From assembly GCA_020744425.1 (NCBI GenBank), contig JAGMUV010000013.1, forward strand, positions 1,240,001 to 1,304,000: 64,000 nucleotides of DNA. The letters are read 5' to 3'. The position numbers and the translations under genes are program-made. Each line of letters begins with the position of its first letter. Within the stretch, counting starts at the first letter, position 1. This stretch comes from Dactylonectria macrodidyma. Its lineage: Eukaryota > Ascomycota > Sordariomycetes > Hypocreales > Nectriaceae. This document shows positions 37,298 through 47,658 of this stretch, piece after piece. A model generated the notes under the pieces. The model made no database searches and was not told where the DNA came from. It was given only the letters and a program-made list of their open reading frames with translations.

Positions 37298-37503
37298 AAA
37301 AACACCACACACCATTGAGCATCAACTTCACTATATCTTTATAACCAACAATAAGATACATATTATGAATAATTCAGACTGATCTAGTAGAATATTTATC
37401 CTTTTGTTCGTTTAATTTTATTTATAATTTATTTATTGCTCATTTCTAGAGAAGCAAGCGGGTTTAGTTTGGTAGAAGACGTCAAATGGTGTGTGGTGTT
37501 TTT
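37298..37503. mobile_element. MITE-like inverted-repeat element with AT-rich core
   Basis: Arms 37298-37316 (AAAAACACCACACACCATT) and 37485-37503 are perfect 19-bp inverted repeats. Imperfect complementarity continues outward: CCAAGGGCGGAA on the left against CCAGGGGAA on the reverse of the right. The 37320-37445 core is strikingly AT-rich compared with its GC-richer surroundings. Directly repeated GTACCTACA...TACATGCT words flank it (37234-37257, 37517-37535). No ORF of note inside. This fits a miniature inverted-repeat transposable element of about 0.2-0.3 kb; a hairpin-forming non-coding RNA is the alternative. Confidence 0.5.
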
Positions 37504-40340
37504 CTTCCCCTGGAGATGTACCTACAATACATGCTTTGTGTATTGAGCTGAACGTGGTGTCCTCGGCATGTACTCCGTACTCCTTCAAAGCTGTACATAA
37601 CATTCTCCGCTCCGACCAGCTGGACGAGGACAGACAATTCCAAGACAAGCAGCGAACAGCACACGTCGCGAATGGGACACAAGGGAGCATCCAGGGAAGC
37701 TGAGTGGAAAACCTAAGGTCCTGTTTTCCGGGCCCTGATTCGATGGATGTCGAGACCGTCCCATCATGACGCGTCCCATCCGCTACTGCAGCGGCGGCCA
37801 CGACATGCGACTTGTGCCAGAGCGCCCAGGATTGTGTGCGAGAGTCCCATGTTTACGAGGTGCGATCTTCCCCCCAGCACTGTACCTCGTACTCCCCCAT
37901 CCGGTGGCCAAAACCCTAAAAATTGAAAGGCCGTGTTCGCTTCCGTGGTGTCAGCCATGGGTGTCATTGATAACTGAGGTACCGTGTTAATTAGGGCTCT
38001 GGATGTGGTTGATATACGTAGAAGCTTTAATCTAGAAAACGCACACATCCGCGGCCATTTTAACAATCTCAATCACAGCCGCATATTGCCTTGTTCAAAG
38101 AAAAAAAATAAGGAAAGCAAAGAAGAAGAAGAAAAAACCGGATCTCTCTAGTCTCGGCCACGGAAACTCTGCCAAGCGCGAGCCGCAGAGCGTTGGATGC
38201 CACGTCCACAGCTCCATCCCCATGTCCTTGCAATTGCAGCACGCCAGATGTTGCTCCTGCTGTTGCTGCGATGTGTTGTACCCCCTACCAAGCGGACACT
38301 TTTTTTTTCTCTGCTAGACCAACTGGAGAATTAGACACATGGGGCTGTAGAAGCGGTCGGCCAGCGCAAGACAGCAATAGATCAAGACTACTCACGCAGG
38401 TGCTGCGTAGTAGGGAGCTTGATATGTACGGTTCAGTCGGCCAGGGGTAAGAGCCCCCGCGAGTTATCATGGACCAAATCGGCACGGAGGTGGGTTAGCC
38501 AAGCATCCCAAAACTTCACATCCTCGCACCAACAGCGCGCGCCAAATCACCATCCGCAGAGACCAGGGTGTGGCAGCAATTCCTGTTTGTATTCCTTGTA
38601 CTCATTGCCTTTCCCGTCAGCCCGTGCTCTTCCAAAAGTCATCTTGACGTCGCTTCGTAGCAGATCGGGTGTCTCGCCCTTGTCCCCTCTAAGTCCTCCT
38701 CTTCGTGTTCGGTGGCTCCCTCACACCCTTTCGAGCAGACTCGTGCATGCATAGACTTGTGTGCAGACCTAATGAGGCGGGATTCCTTCTGGCACTGCTA
38801 AAGATCCACTTCTAGGTCCAATCCTCGATGCAGATGGGTCTCTCGATCTGCGCTTGCTACGGTCTGACTTCATTCACAGGCGCGATTGATGAGACTGTGA
38901 CGTGCTCGAGTGCAACGGATGCTTCGCTATTACCTACAAAGCCAATCCAGGGCCGCTTCTTATTTGACCTACTAAGGTACCACGCCGCTCATGAAGGTAG
39001 GTAACGTTGGGGTCTGGCCTGGGTCGGCTTCTGTTTCTTTCCCGAAAGGTCGTTCCCAATCTCCGGTGTGAAGGTGTGACTTGTGTATCTCATTCCATCC
39101 GACCTACCTAGTCCAGCCAGACACCAGACATGCAGTCGCCGCCTCCCTTGCCGCACACACACCAACCTTCACGCTGTCCCGCGTCACCCTCACACAACTT
39201 CAAGTTTAACATGCTATTTGTATTCTAGCTGAATTGCACAACCTATTCCCCATCCGAACGAAGCATGTGGTCAATTGACTCGTACAGCAATGATTTCCGG
39301 TGACTCTGATAACACCGCTACTGTCAGCGTCTGCAAGATGCAGACAGTCTACTAGGGATACGAACAGGGTGCAGCTGATCGTCAACCGAGTCCTGCTGTC
39401 TGTCACTGATAGTGCTGTGGCCTCCCTATCACCAAAGCTCCCTGCTAGCACATGCTAAACTAGGTAGGCGGGCAGCCACGATTTGAGCACTTAGAGGAAC
39501 CCTGGCACAGCTGATGGGGCGGCAAGGCGTCGGTCCATCACTTAATTAATTCTCATCGCGGCTCTCGAGTCTCGACTACCGGTAACCTCCACCTGTGGCC
39601 AGCACATCCATGAACCACTGGGCGGCACGGGAGCGTCAATCAGCGCGCATCTTGATATCGGGCCGCGGTGGCACCAGTTCTGAGGCCGCAACTTCGCAAG
39701 GTCGCACCCGCGGCTGACGAACTCCCTCCCACATCGGATCGATAGAAGCGTCACTCCGGGATGTGGATGCTGCAGGCGCCCTTGCTTTGTATCTCGAGCT
39801 TCATCCTGCACCTGCTAGGATCACGCCGAGCCATCCGCTCTGTCGACTCGCTTCCCAACAATGCTAGCCCGTTGCTTTCCTGTTGTATGCAGGCAGTGTG
39901 TCCCGTACCTACATCTACTACTGTACTCTACAAGCAGGTTGACCTATGTGAGAGGAGTACCGCGCGGTATTGACATCCCTGCTTTAGACAAGCCAGGAGG
40001 GTGCATGCAACCGACCAAACATTTGCCTCTAACACGCGGGAGCGCCGTCGGGGCTGGACTGGCCTGCAGAGGGTCAAGTTTCTGTTCAGCCCCATTGCGA
40101 GACTAAAGTTTGGTTTGTTGCCTAGCCACCTCGACTGTCATCTTTTAGATCAGATTATGAAGTGCGAAAGTTAGGCTTCGCCATTTCCATTTAATTGGAG
40201 CCACCAAGAACAGCATGACGCGCCGAGTGGTCATGGCGTCGAAGCAGCCCATCAAAGGCCGCGGTTCATAACGTGGCTCACGGTTGATCTGTTTCGACCC
40301 TGAGAGTATGATCTCCCAGAATGCTGATCTTTTGGACGGG

Positions 40341-40805
40341 TCACTTCATCCACATCAGCTCAACAATGACCCCATTCTCTCTCTTGTAGACCTGTCGACC
40401 TAGTAGACCGCCGTTCACTGAAAAGTATCGATTTGTTCTTGCGAATAACCTAGCTGCGCTGAACTGCAACCTCAACGGGGAACTTTCGAAGTGCATCCGA
40501 TCCGTGCGTTGGCCACTTATCCGCGGACTACCACTTGTCACACCGCTATCTGGGTAGTTAAGGAGATTCGCAGATTCCTTAGCTAATGCATCATCGTGTG
40601 GACTCCGCGTTTGAGAAATTGCAGTCGTGGTCACTTGTCCTTCGTTCTTAACAAGTTTCTTTGTTGGGTCGGTGAAAAGTGTCACAACTGGTTAGGCCAA
40701 CTCGATGAACGCAAGGCATATGCAAAGCCATACTGAGTTGAAAGCTCGGAACTGTCTGGTTGACCATCTTCTCAGTCTCTTGGCACTGAAAGGTTCAATT
40801 CTAGG
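40341..40805 (-). pseudogene. Possible degraded coding sequence
   Basis: A minus-strand frame of 155 codons interrupted once by TAA at 40692-40694. Both sides look protein-like: upstream a basic segment then a hydrophobic one (AKRLRRWSTRQF, WLCICLAFIEL), downstream a polar region and an ending such as GRQVYKRENGVIVEL before TGA. The stretch CCTAACCAG over the stop also resembles a branch site plus 3' splice site, so it could instead be a terminal exon of an unmodelled gene. No family recognised and no start codon found. Confidence 0.25.
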
Positions 40806-41609
40806 TCATAGTGTTCCTGAATGGAAGAGCGCATTGTGCAACGTCTGTCATCGTCCGTCTTCGTAACCGCAATGATTCGACTATCGGTTCCTGTCGACTA
40901 CAACTTTGCTGATGCCAACATTGGTATGACTGACCCCCCGAGGTTGGCAAGTGGAGAGAAAACAGCCATACCAACTGCTTCAACTTGAAGAACGACGATG
41001 GAAGGGCTGGAAATAACTGGAAACATTGATAGAGGCCATTGATGTTATCATATGAGGTAGGCATTGGGCGGTCATCACTTGAGACTCAACTTGAGATGAT
41101 CATGATCACACCAGGGATAGAGGATTCGATGTTGGGATCATCCATATATCACTGGAGCTGGCAGCCACTAGGGTGGGCCGTTGAAGTCGTTTTTGTTCAA
41201 AAGACGTTTCCGATTCATCATAAGACACCAGACCATGGCTCAAAAATTCCCAAAGCATCAAAATCACAATCCAGCTTGCAGGGACAGGTGCTGCCGTAAT
41301 AAAAGCCCTGACCTGGCATTCATCGTTGAATCGCTTGTACCCTAATCACCGTTCGTTGAAACCGTCCTCGATCCCATCCACATCCCATCGCTGGTCCTCG
41401 TGGACTGCCAGGTCGAGTTCGTGTTCGCCAGATGCGTGGTAGGGAACATCATCACCGAGATGTCAGATCCTCAGAGCCTTCGGGGTTGGGATTTGACGTC
41501 TTTTTGAATTGAATGCCTCAAAGCAAGACAATATGCTTTATCCTTGCCTCGACCAATGCAGCCAAATGTGAACCGCCCTCACTACCAACTCCGTCCCGAA
41601 GCCCTTTTT

Positions 41610-42298
41610 TTATATCGATGAGGGGTACAGCATGACACGAACGGAAGCACCGAAAGATTTGGTGGGGAGAGGGGAGGTGAACTTGGCGCGGACAACGCCA
41701 GAGTTGCCTAAGCCAACGAGTTAGTATGTGTGTTTTCCATGTGTTCGCCTGAGTGAAAATTACCGTGCGGCCGGGTAACCTTGCCCCAGATCACGCGGAT
41801 CTTGGTTCCACGGATCTCCTTCTGGCCTCGGTAAACAAAAGCGACCTTCTTGCCAAGGTAGAAGCTGCGAGGAAGGATTAGCATATGCTACTCTATGACC
41901 GTCGTTCACATCAAACGTACTTGGCGGACTTGGTGTCGTCAACACCCTCAATCTTGATCAAGCTGGTGCCAGAGTGGGTGGTGTTACGCGAGCGCTGGTA
42001 GCTCAGGTGACGTCCCCTAAACCATCATTGTCAGTCCAGGTTCCCTTCGCTTCGATTTCGTGCCGTGCGTCGCAAATTTCGATATCGGTTCGATGTGGGT
42101 GATCGCTGAAGCAGCGAGCCCGAGAATCTCAAATCGCATGCTCGGGGGCCGGAGAGAATGTACTCACTTGACGTATACTAAATCGTGTGTGTGAGTAAAG
42201 ACCATCAACGAATTCCCAATTCCTCGATTCCAAGCCTTTCCTGGATCGCATCGGGTGGGGGATAAGGACTCACGTCTGTGACCGGCTTCCGAAGGCAT
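41610..42298 (-). CDS. rpl33: 60S ribosomal protein eL33 (L33/L35a)
   Basis: Structural protein of the large ribosomal subunit. Five exons (42298-42274, 42177-42168, 42016-41921, 41864-41764, 41707-41610) give 109 aa, the family length. The assembled protein carries [58 protein letters not shown] and the ending [11 protein letters not shown], all hallmarks of eL33. Exon 2 is a microexon of only 10 nt (TATACGTCAA) between a TTTAG acceptor and a GTGAGT donor; it is needed to encode LYVK and keep frame. Intron density is concentrated in the 5' half, as usual for fungal ribosomal protein genes. A possible additional 5' UTR intron lies at 42304-42371 (GTAAGA donor, CCACAG acceptor). Upstream Tbf1/Cbf1-like sites support ribosomal protein regulation. 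Confidence 0.95.
42168..42177 (-). other. 10-nt microexon of rpl33
   Basis: On the minus strand TTTAG|TATACGTCAA|GTGAGT. It completes Leu, encodes Tyr-Val and starts Lys of the conserved LYVKGRHL motif. Skipping it shifts the frame by one base. Confidence 0.9.
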
Positions 42299-44627
42299 CG
42301 TGACTGTGGTTTGGCTTCCGCCCTCTCAAAGAACCAAAGGGTACGTGTGAGAGTCTGAGGAAATGTCTTACCGAAAAGACCTTTACCTTGTTTATGCTGC
42401 GCGTCGTTGGTGTCGTGATGTCGGGCTGAGGTTGAGTGGATGCGAGAATGGTGTGTGCTATCCCTAGCCCGAAAATTGTGCCCTTGAATCACGTGTGGAG
42501 TTAGGGTTCTAGGATTGTCAGCCACGATGGAAAAAATATTCCAGCGCCACATTGCCTGGGCAAGCCACACCAGGCAAGCCATAACCCCCAATTTACCCCA
42601 CGCTCAACACCACTTCGGTGCAGTTTCTCCGGTTTAACTCCGGGCTTCCTACACTTCTGCATCAATCCCGCTGCTGAGCGGAATTATCCTTCAGGTCGTG
42701 GCTGAACTGGATAAACTGGCGCTTTGCTGGGCAATCCCCCAAGTCTACTCGTCGGTCCCTTTCACAAAACACTAGGCTAGCAAGGCTCTAAGAATATTGT
42801 CTAATTACTTTTGATGTCTGCGCAATCCCCCGACCAATCTTTGATTCTATGAGCCTGGCAGTTGAATGCTGCAACATGGCGCCGTTTCTTATCACGGTTG
42901 CTCAGTCAGCCTGTGATTCTTAGCCTATGATTTGTCGGATAGTGGCGGGATTGGTAAACTCCCTATGCGCCTCAGTCAGGATCGCATCATCACTCGAAGC
43001 ACACAAGTACTGGTACAGCGAACAGATATGCCCGCAGAGGTGGGGATGTTTATAGACTGCGATGATGAAAGAAATTCCCGCAGCTAAAGATTTAATACTG
43101 GCTGTGATCCGCATGTTTTGTTTTTAACATTGTCTTTTCCGCCCCAATGGTTTCAGACTTGAAGCCGACACCGGGGAGGGGGTTGGTGCGGGTACAGACA
43201 AGACAAGCCAGACAGCCCATCTTTTTAGCCCGGACATCCATTCCCGAGCGATTGGGCAGTTCTAGGCGACTTGCAATGAAAATGATGGAGGGGAGCGGAA
43301 GAATGGGAACACGCGTGCCGGTCTGTCAACTGAGGTAGGTACTCGTCCAGGGCTAGGTCCCTCATCGAAGTTGGGGTTGTTGAGAGGCGACCCTAGGAGA
43401 GGAGGAGCGCATGATGGCCGTGTTCTCCGTAGTGGGCCTCGAAACGCGGGCGAGCTCCAGCAGCTTTCGTACTACGTAGTTATTAATTAGGCCGCCGGAC
43501 AACACGTCGCCTAGGACTTCGATTCATAAGCTCTTTTGGTGCCCCCAACCCTCCAACGCCATTCCATTTGGAGTATCTGAGTTGGGCAGAAGCTGAAGCT
43601 GGCCCCATAATTGACGGCCTTGTCCAACGGGAGTAACTCCGCCGACCACGGCGACCATACCGACGTTTGACATGGACAGGTTGGACCTTGATAATCATTG
43701 TGGCCCCAATGCGAATTGGGGTGTGGACCAAGCTGTTCCGTGTTGGGGTGCGGCACAAAGTCGGCGCCGCCACCGCCGCCTGGTGACCCCTCTCTTCACC
43801 CTCGCTCGCCGAGGCCAGGACTCGGTGAGAGCCATTGATGTCCGGCCGAGCCGGGGACCGACAACATTGGGCGCGATTGGCCAAGGATTCATCTTGTAGA
43901 GTATAATGGGCAGCGTCTGGCATACATATCACACGGGACGGAAGCAGACGTAGGGAAGCCCAACGACGACTCAAGATGAATCCAAGGAGTGGAATGGTAT
44001 GGCCTGGGACCAACCCAATGCGGAAAGCCAGGGCGGCCTGGCCAGACGTCAATCAAACTCCACGGAGACGTTAAAATGTGGTTGAACCTGCTTTGTACGG
44101 ACAGCGGAGATGGGAGGTGCAGGAGGTGCTTCAGGTAACTCGTCCGGTAGCTCACCAGGCAACTCACCACGTACAGGTACTCCGCGTAGTCGAAAAAAAA
44201 GGGCCAGCGAGGTGCCGGTAGATGGAGCACCGAGGGGGCGGGGGGGTAACAGGTCTAACCGTCCAAGGGCCACAATCCTGCGATTGGTGTGGGATTATGC
44301 GGGCATCACACAGGCCCTTACCGTATGCAGTGAGGTAAGCTCGTCTGGGTCCGCCTTGGGTCTGCATCATAGGCCCCGTCGCTCGCAGCCATTAGCTCCC
44401 CGTAACCACATGCTCGTCATAAAACCTTCCAGGCCCTGCTACCTGTGACTTGAGCGTCACTTCTCTTTAGATTCTCTCTCAGCCCAGCTCTCGCCTTGCC
44501 ATAGTCGCCTTTTGCTTGCGACTTGCTCCGTCTGCTCGTCGTTCGTCGTCCTCCGTGGCCGATTAATCGTCTGAACCCCGAGCCTCTGCGATTTCTCTCC
44601 TCATCCTTCCCCAACATTTCGCCCACC
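42299..44627. other. Divergent intergenic region (rpl33 / G6PD)
   Basis: About 2.3 kb between two divergent starts. It contains the eL33 promoter elements, a small unrecognised minus-strand frame at 42920-43114 (64 codons, ATG start) and a CT-rich leader before the G6PD gene. No further gene supported. Confidence 0.55.
42490..42508 (-). promoter_or_regulatory. Telobox (AACCCTAA) next to E-box (CACGTG) upstream of rpl33
   Basis: On the gene's strand AACCCTAA (42508-42501) lies 5 bp upstream of CACGTG (42495-42490), about 200 bp before the start codon. Telobox-like sites bind Tbf1-type factors and CACGTG binds Cbf1. That combination is known at ribosomal protein promoters of several ascomycetes, so regulation by such factors is a reasonable inference. 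Confidence 0.6.
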
Positions 44628-46498
44628 ATGGATCCCTCCGTTTCGTACGTGCCCGCCACCCCCACCATGAATATCGCTGGCTCGCCGAACTTCGCGATGT
44701 GCGAAAATCCGCGCGCGCAGAGCTTCGGACTTATCGGCATCGCCCTGCTAACTGAGTATGTTCGCTAGGACCATGGAGCTGAAGGAGAACACGACCATCA
44801 TCGTGCTCGGCGCTTCCGGTGATCTCGCCAAGAAGAAGACTGTAGGAGCTCCTCTTGCGCAGCCCCTGCCGTCATTTTGTTTGTACTAACTTGCTTGATT
44901 AATAGTACCCCGCGCTCTTTGGCCTTGTGAGCTCTATCCCGCGACCACCTTGCAAAAGATGCCCCGAAACTAATGAAATAATGTCTCTAGTACCGAAACC
45001 AGTTCCTCCCCAAGGATGTCAGAATCGTCGGATATGCCCGGACCAAGATGGACCACGAAGAGTACCTCCGACGCATCAAGTCCTACATGAAGACCCCCAC
45101 CAAGGAGATTGAGCAGCAACTCGAGGAGTTCTGCAAGCTTTGCACCTATGTCTCGGGCCAGTACGATAAGGACGAGTCCTTCCTCGTCCTGAACAAGCAC
45201 CTCCAGGATATTGAGTCTGGTCGATCCGAGACTCATCGTCTCTTCTACATGGCTCTGCCTCCCAGCGTCTTCACCATCGTTTCGCAGCACCTGAAGAAGT
45301 GCTGCTACCCCACCAAGGGTGTTGCTCGTGTTATTGTGCGTTGAATTGTGGTCGCCATGACCTACCCTAGTATGCTGACAAATTCCGCAGGTCGAGAAGC
45401 CATTTGGCAAGGATCTCGCCAGCTCCCGCGAGCTGCAGAAGTCGCTTGAGCCCGACTGGAACGAGCAGGAGCTGTTCCGAATTGACCACTACCTCGGTAA
45501 AGAGATGGTCAAGAACATCTTGATCTTGCGATTTGGCAACTCATTTTTGGGCGCCACTTGGAACCGCCACCACATTGACAATGTTCAGATCTCCTTCAAG
45601 GAGCCCTTTGGCACCGAAGGCCGAGGCGGATACTTTGACGAGTTCGGTATCATCCGTGATGTTATGCAGAACCACTTGCTTCAGGTCCTGACGCTTCTCG
45701 CCATGGAGAGACCCATCTCCTTCAACGCTGAAGATATTCGTGACGAGAAGGTTCGAGTCCTCCGTGCCATCCCTGCGATCGAGCCCAAGAATGTCATCAT
45801 CGGCCAGTATGGCAAGTCTCTGGATGGTAGCAAGCCTGGCTACCGAGAGGACGACACCGTCCCCAAGGAGTCCCGATGCCCTACATTCTGCGCTATGGTT
45901 GCCTACATCAAGAACGAGCGATGGGATGGCGTTCCCTTCATCATCAAGGCTGGCAAGGCTCTCAACGAACAGAAGACCGAGATCAGAATCCAGTTCAAGG
46001 ACGTTACTTCGGGTATTTTTAAGGACATTCCCCGGAACGAGCTTGTTATGCGCATTCAGCCCAACGAGAGTGTCTACATCAAGATGAACTCTAAGCTGCC
46101 TGGCCTGAGCATGCAAACCGTCGTTACCGAGCTTGACCTGACTTACCGCCGACGATTCTCCGACCTCAAGATCCCCGAGGCCTATGAGTCTCTTGTCCTT
46201 GATTGCTTGAAGGGCGATCAGTCCAACTTCGTGCGTGACGATGAGCTGGATGCTAGTTGGAGAATCTTCACTCCCTTGCTCCACTACCTGGACGACAACA
46301 AGGAGATCATCCCCATGGAGTACCCCTACGGTATGAGTCAACTCTATTTTTATGATTGACTTTGTGCGCTAACTCCCGCCCACAGGATCTCGTGGCCCCG
46401 CTGTCCTGGATGACTTCACAGCTTCTTACGGCTACAAGTTCAGCGATGCTGCCGGTTACCAGTGGCCCACCACCAATGCCACCCCCAACAAGTTGTAA
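44628..46498 (+). CDS. gsdA: Glucose-6-phosphate 1-dehydrogenase
   Basis: First enzyme of the oxidative pentose phosphate pathway: glucose-6-phosphate + NADP+ to 6-phosphogluconolactone + NADPH, cytosolic. Exons 44628-44698, 44769-44841, 44906-44926, 44991-45335, 45391-46330 and 46386-46498 give 520 aa. Key motifs are the coenzyme loop GASGDLAKKK near 38-47, EKPFG at 172-176 and the active-site signature RIDHYLGKE at 200-208. Exon 3 is only 21 nt (YPALFGL). The first exon was joined through a GTGCGA donor and CGCTAG acceptor with CTAAC upstream; without it translation could begin at ATG 44773 (MELKEN), a 496-aa protein. The stop TAA is embedded in a GTAAGT donor consensus; splicing to CTCCAG at 46590 would change only the last residue (Leu to Phe) before a new TAA. 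Divergent from rpl33, tandem with MED14. Confidence 0.95.
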
Positions 46499-47658
46499 GT
46501 ACTGCGAAGCCGACCTCACGCATGATTGGCAAAGGGGCTTCAGCACGGCCGGAGGATAATAGGATTATTTTGAGTAACACTACTCTCCAGTTAATTCCAC
46601 ATGTCCGGCGACGCTTATGATCGATTTCGAAGTATGACCTGTGGCACTTATAACGATAAGGCGCCAGTGATGGATGACATATGATATAAAAAAGATAAGA
46701 AACGGAGGGGTTTTGGCGAGCGAGCTGTTTGGCATTTGCTTGGGGGGACTGTATTAGATGTATTGCGCTTCGCTTTACTTTGACTCTGACCATGCAATAT
46801 TGGTGATGAGCACAAAAAGATTTCCAAACTCAGTCCAAGAGCCATAATTGCAAAGCCACCGTACAAATACTTAAAGATGATAAAGGAATTGTAAAGACCT
46901 TATGACCAAGTGAATTTGTGTACGTATTGGTGAGCGACACCCGTCTAAATCCGTGTGTGGGGAGGCTTGAGTGATGATTCCTCCATCGTGATGACATAAG
47001 CCGGAGCGTGTGTGGATCAACCTTTTGTTGTCTGGGTGGCTTCCCAGATCTCTCATACAGTGCATGCTTTTTTGTTCCTTGAACTGGTCCGTGCGCACAG
47101 TCTCACATGACCCGGCTGGTTCCCCCGGTGTTGTACCTCAACTGCCTTCGGTACCCGGAAAATCGACAAAGACTGCCCTGCGCAAAAAGACCGTCCGCAT
47201 CTCACCCTCCTTTCATCAAGCTCGCGTTATCGCGTCTCCAGAACCCTCGCTACCCCCTCAGACTCGACGTCAGACGCCATCGCGAGCGCATCGCCGACAA
47301 CGAATATCGAGTACCGCCGTCGCGCCTCCCGTCTTCCTAAAGGATCAGGATCGCCAATCTCGCCGCGCCAGCTGCTCCCTCCCATCCCACACGAAGCGCC
47401 GCAGACGACACCCGCACCGACGATACCGACAACGGTTCGGCACCTGGTTACTCACTAGATACTCCTGCGATATTCTCTTGCGCCACCGCTGTGTGCTTGG
47501 TGCATGCGATCTCGACTGCCATGCAAGGCCGAGTTCCCTTCCGCATGACACGCAGAAGCGAATAGGCGACCCGTTCAGTTACGTTCGCTATACTCCCGGG
47601 GACGTAAAGGCCTAGTATTTCCGCCCTTAGGAGCCGGAAATCACGGAAGGTTACTTGA
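46499..47658. other. Intergenic region (G6PD 3' end / MED14 promoter)
   Basis: About 1.2 kb. The left part should be the G6PD 3' UTR. The right part is CT-rich leader for MED14. A 201-codon frame at 47010-47615 is Arg/Ser/His-rich, without family resemblance, and is taken as leader sequence. Confidence 0.6.

Larger units (their letters stand above)
35072..41609. other. 6.5-kb gene-poor spacer
   Basis: Between the DUF2406 gene and the eL33 gene, both on the minus strand. No full gene supported. It contains a GATTCTGAGTCT microsatellite, an inverted-repeat element with an AT-rich core (37298-37503), and a possible degraded reading frame at 40341-40805. The remaining frames are short and compositionally random. 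Confidence 0.55.

Noticed and set aside
47010..47615. 201-codon plus-strand frame before MED14
   Set aside because: Arg/Ser/His-rich composition, ends just before the MED14 start in a CT-rich leader, no family resemblance.
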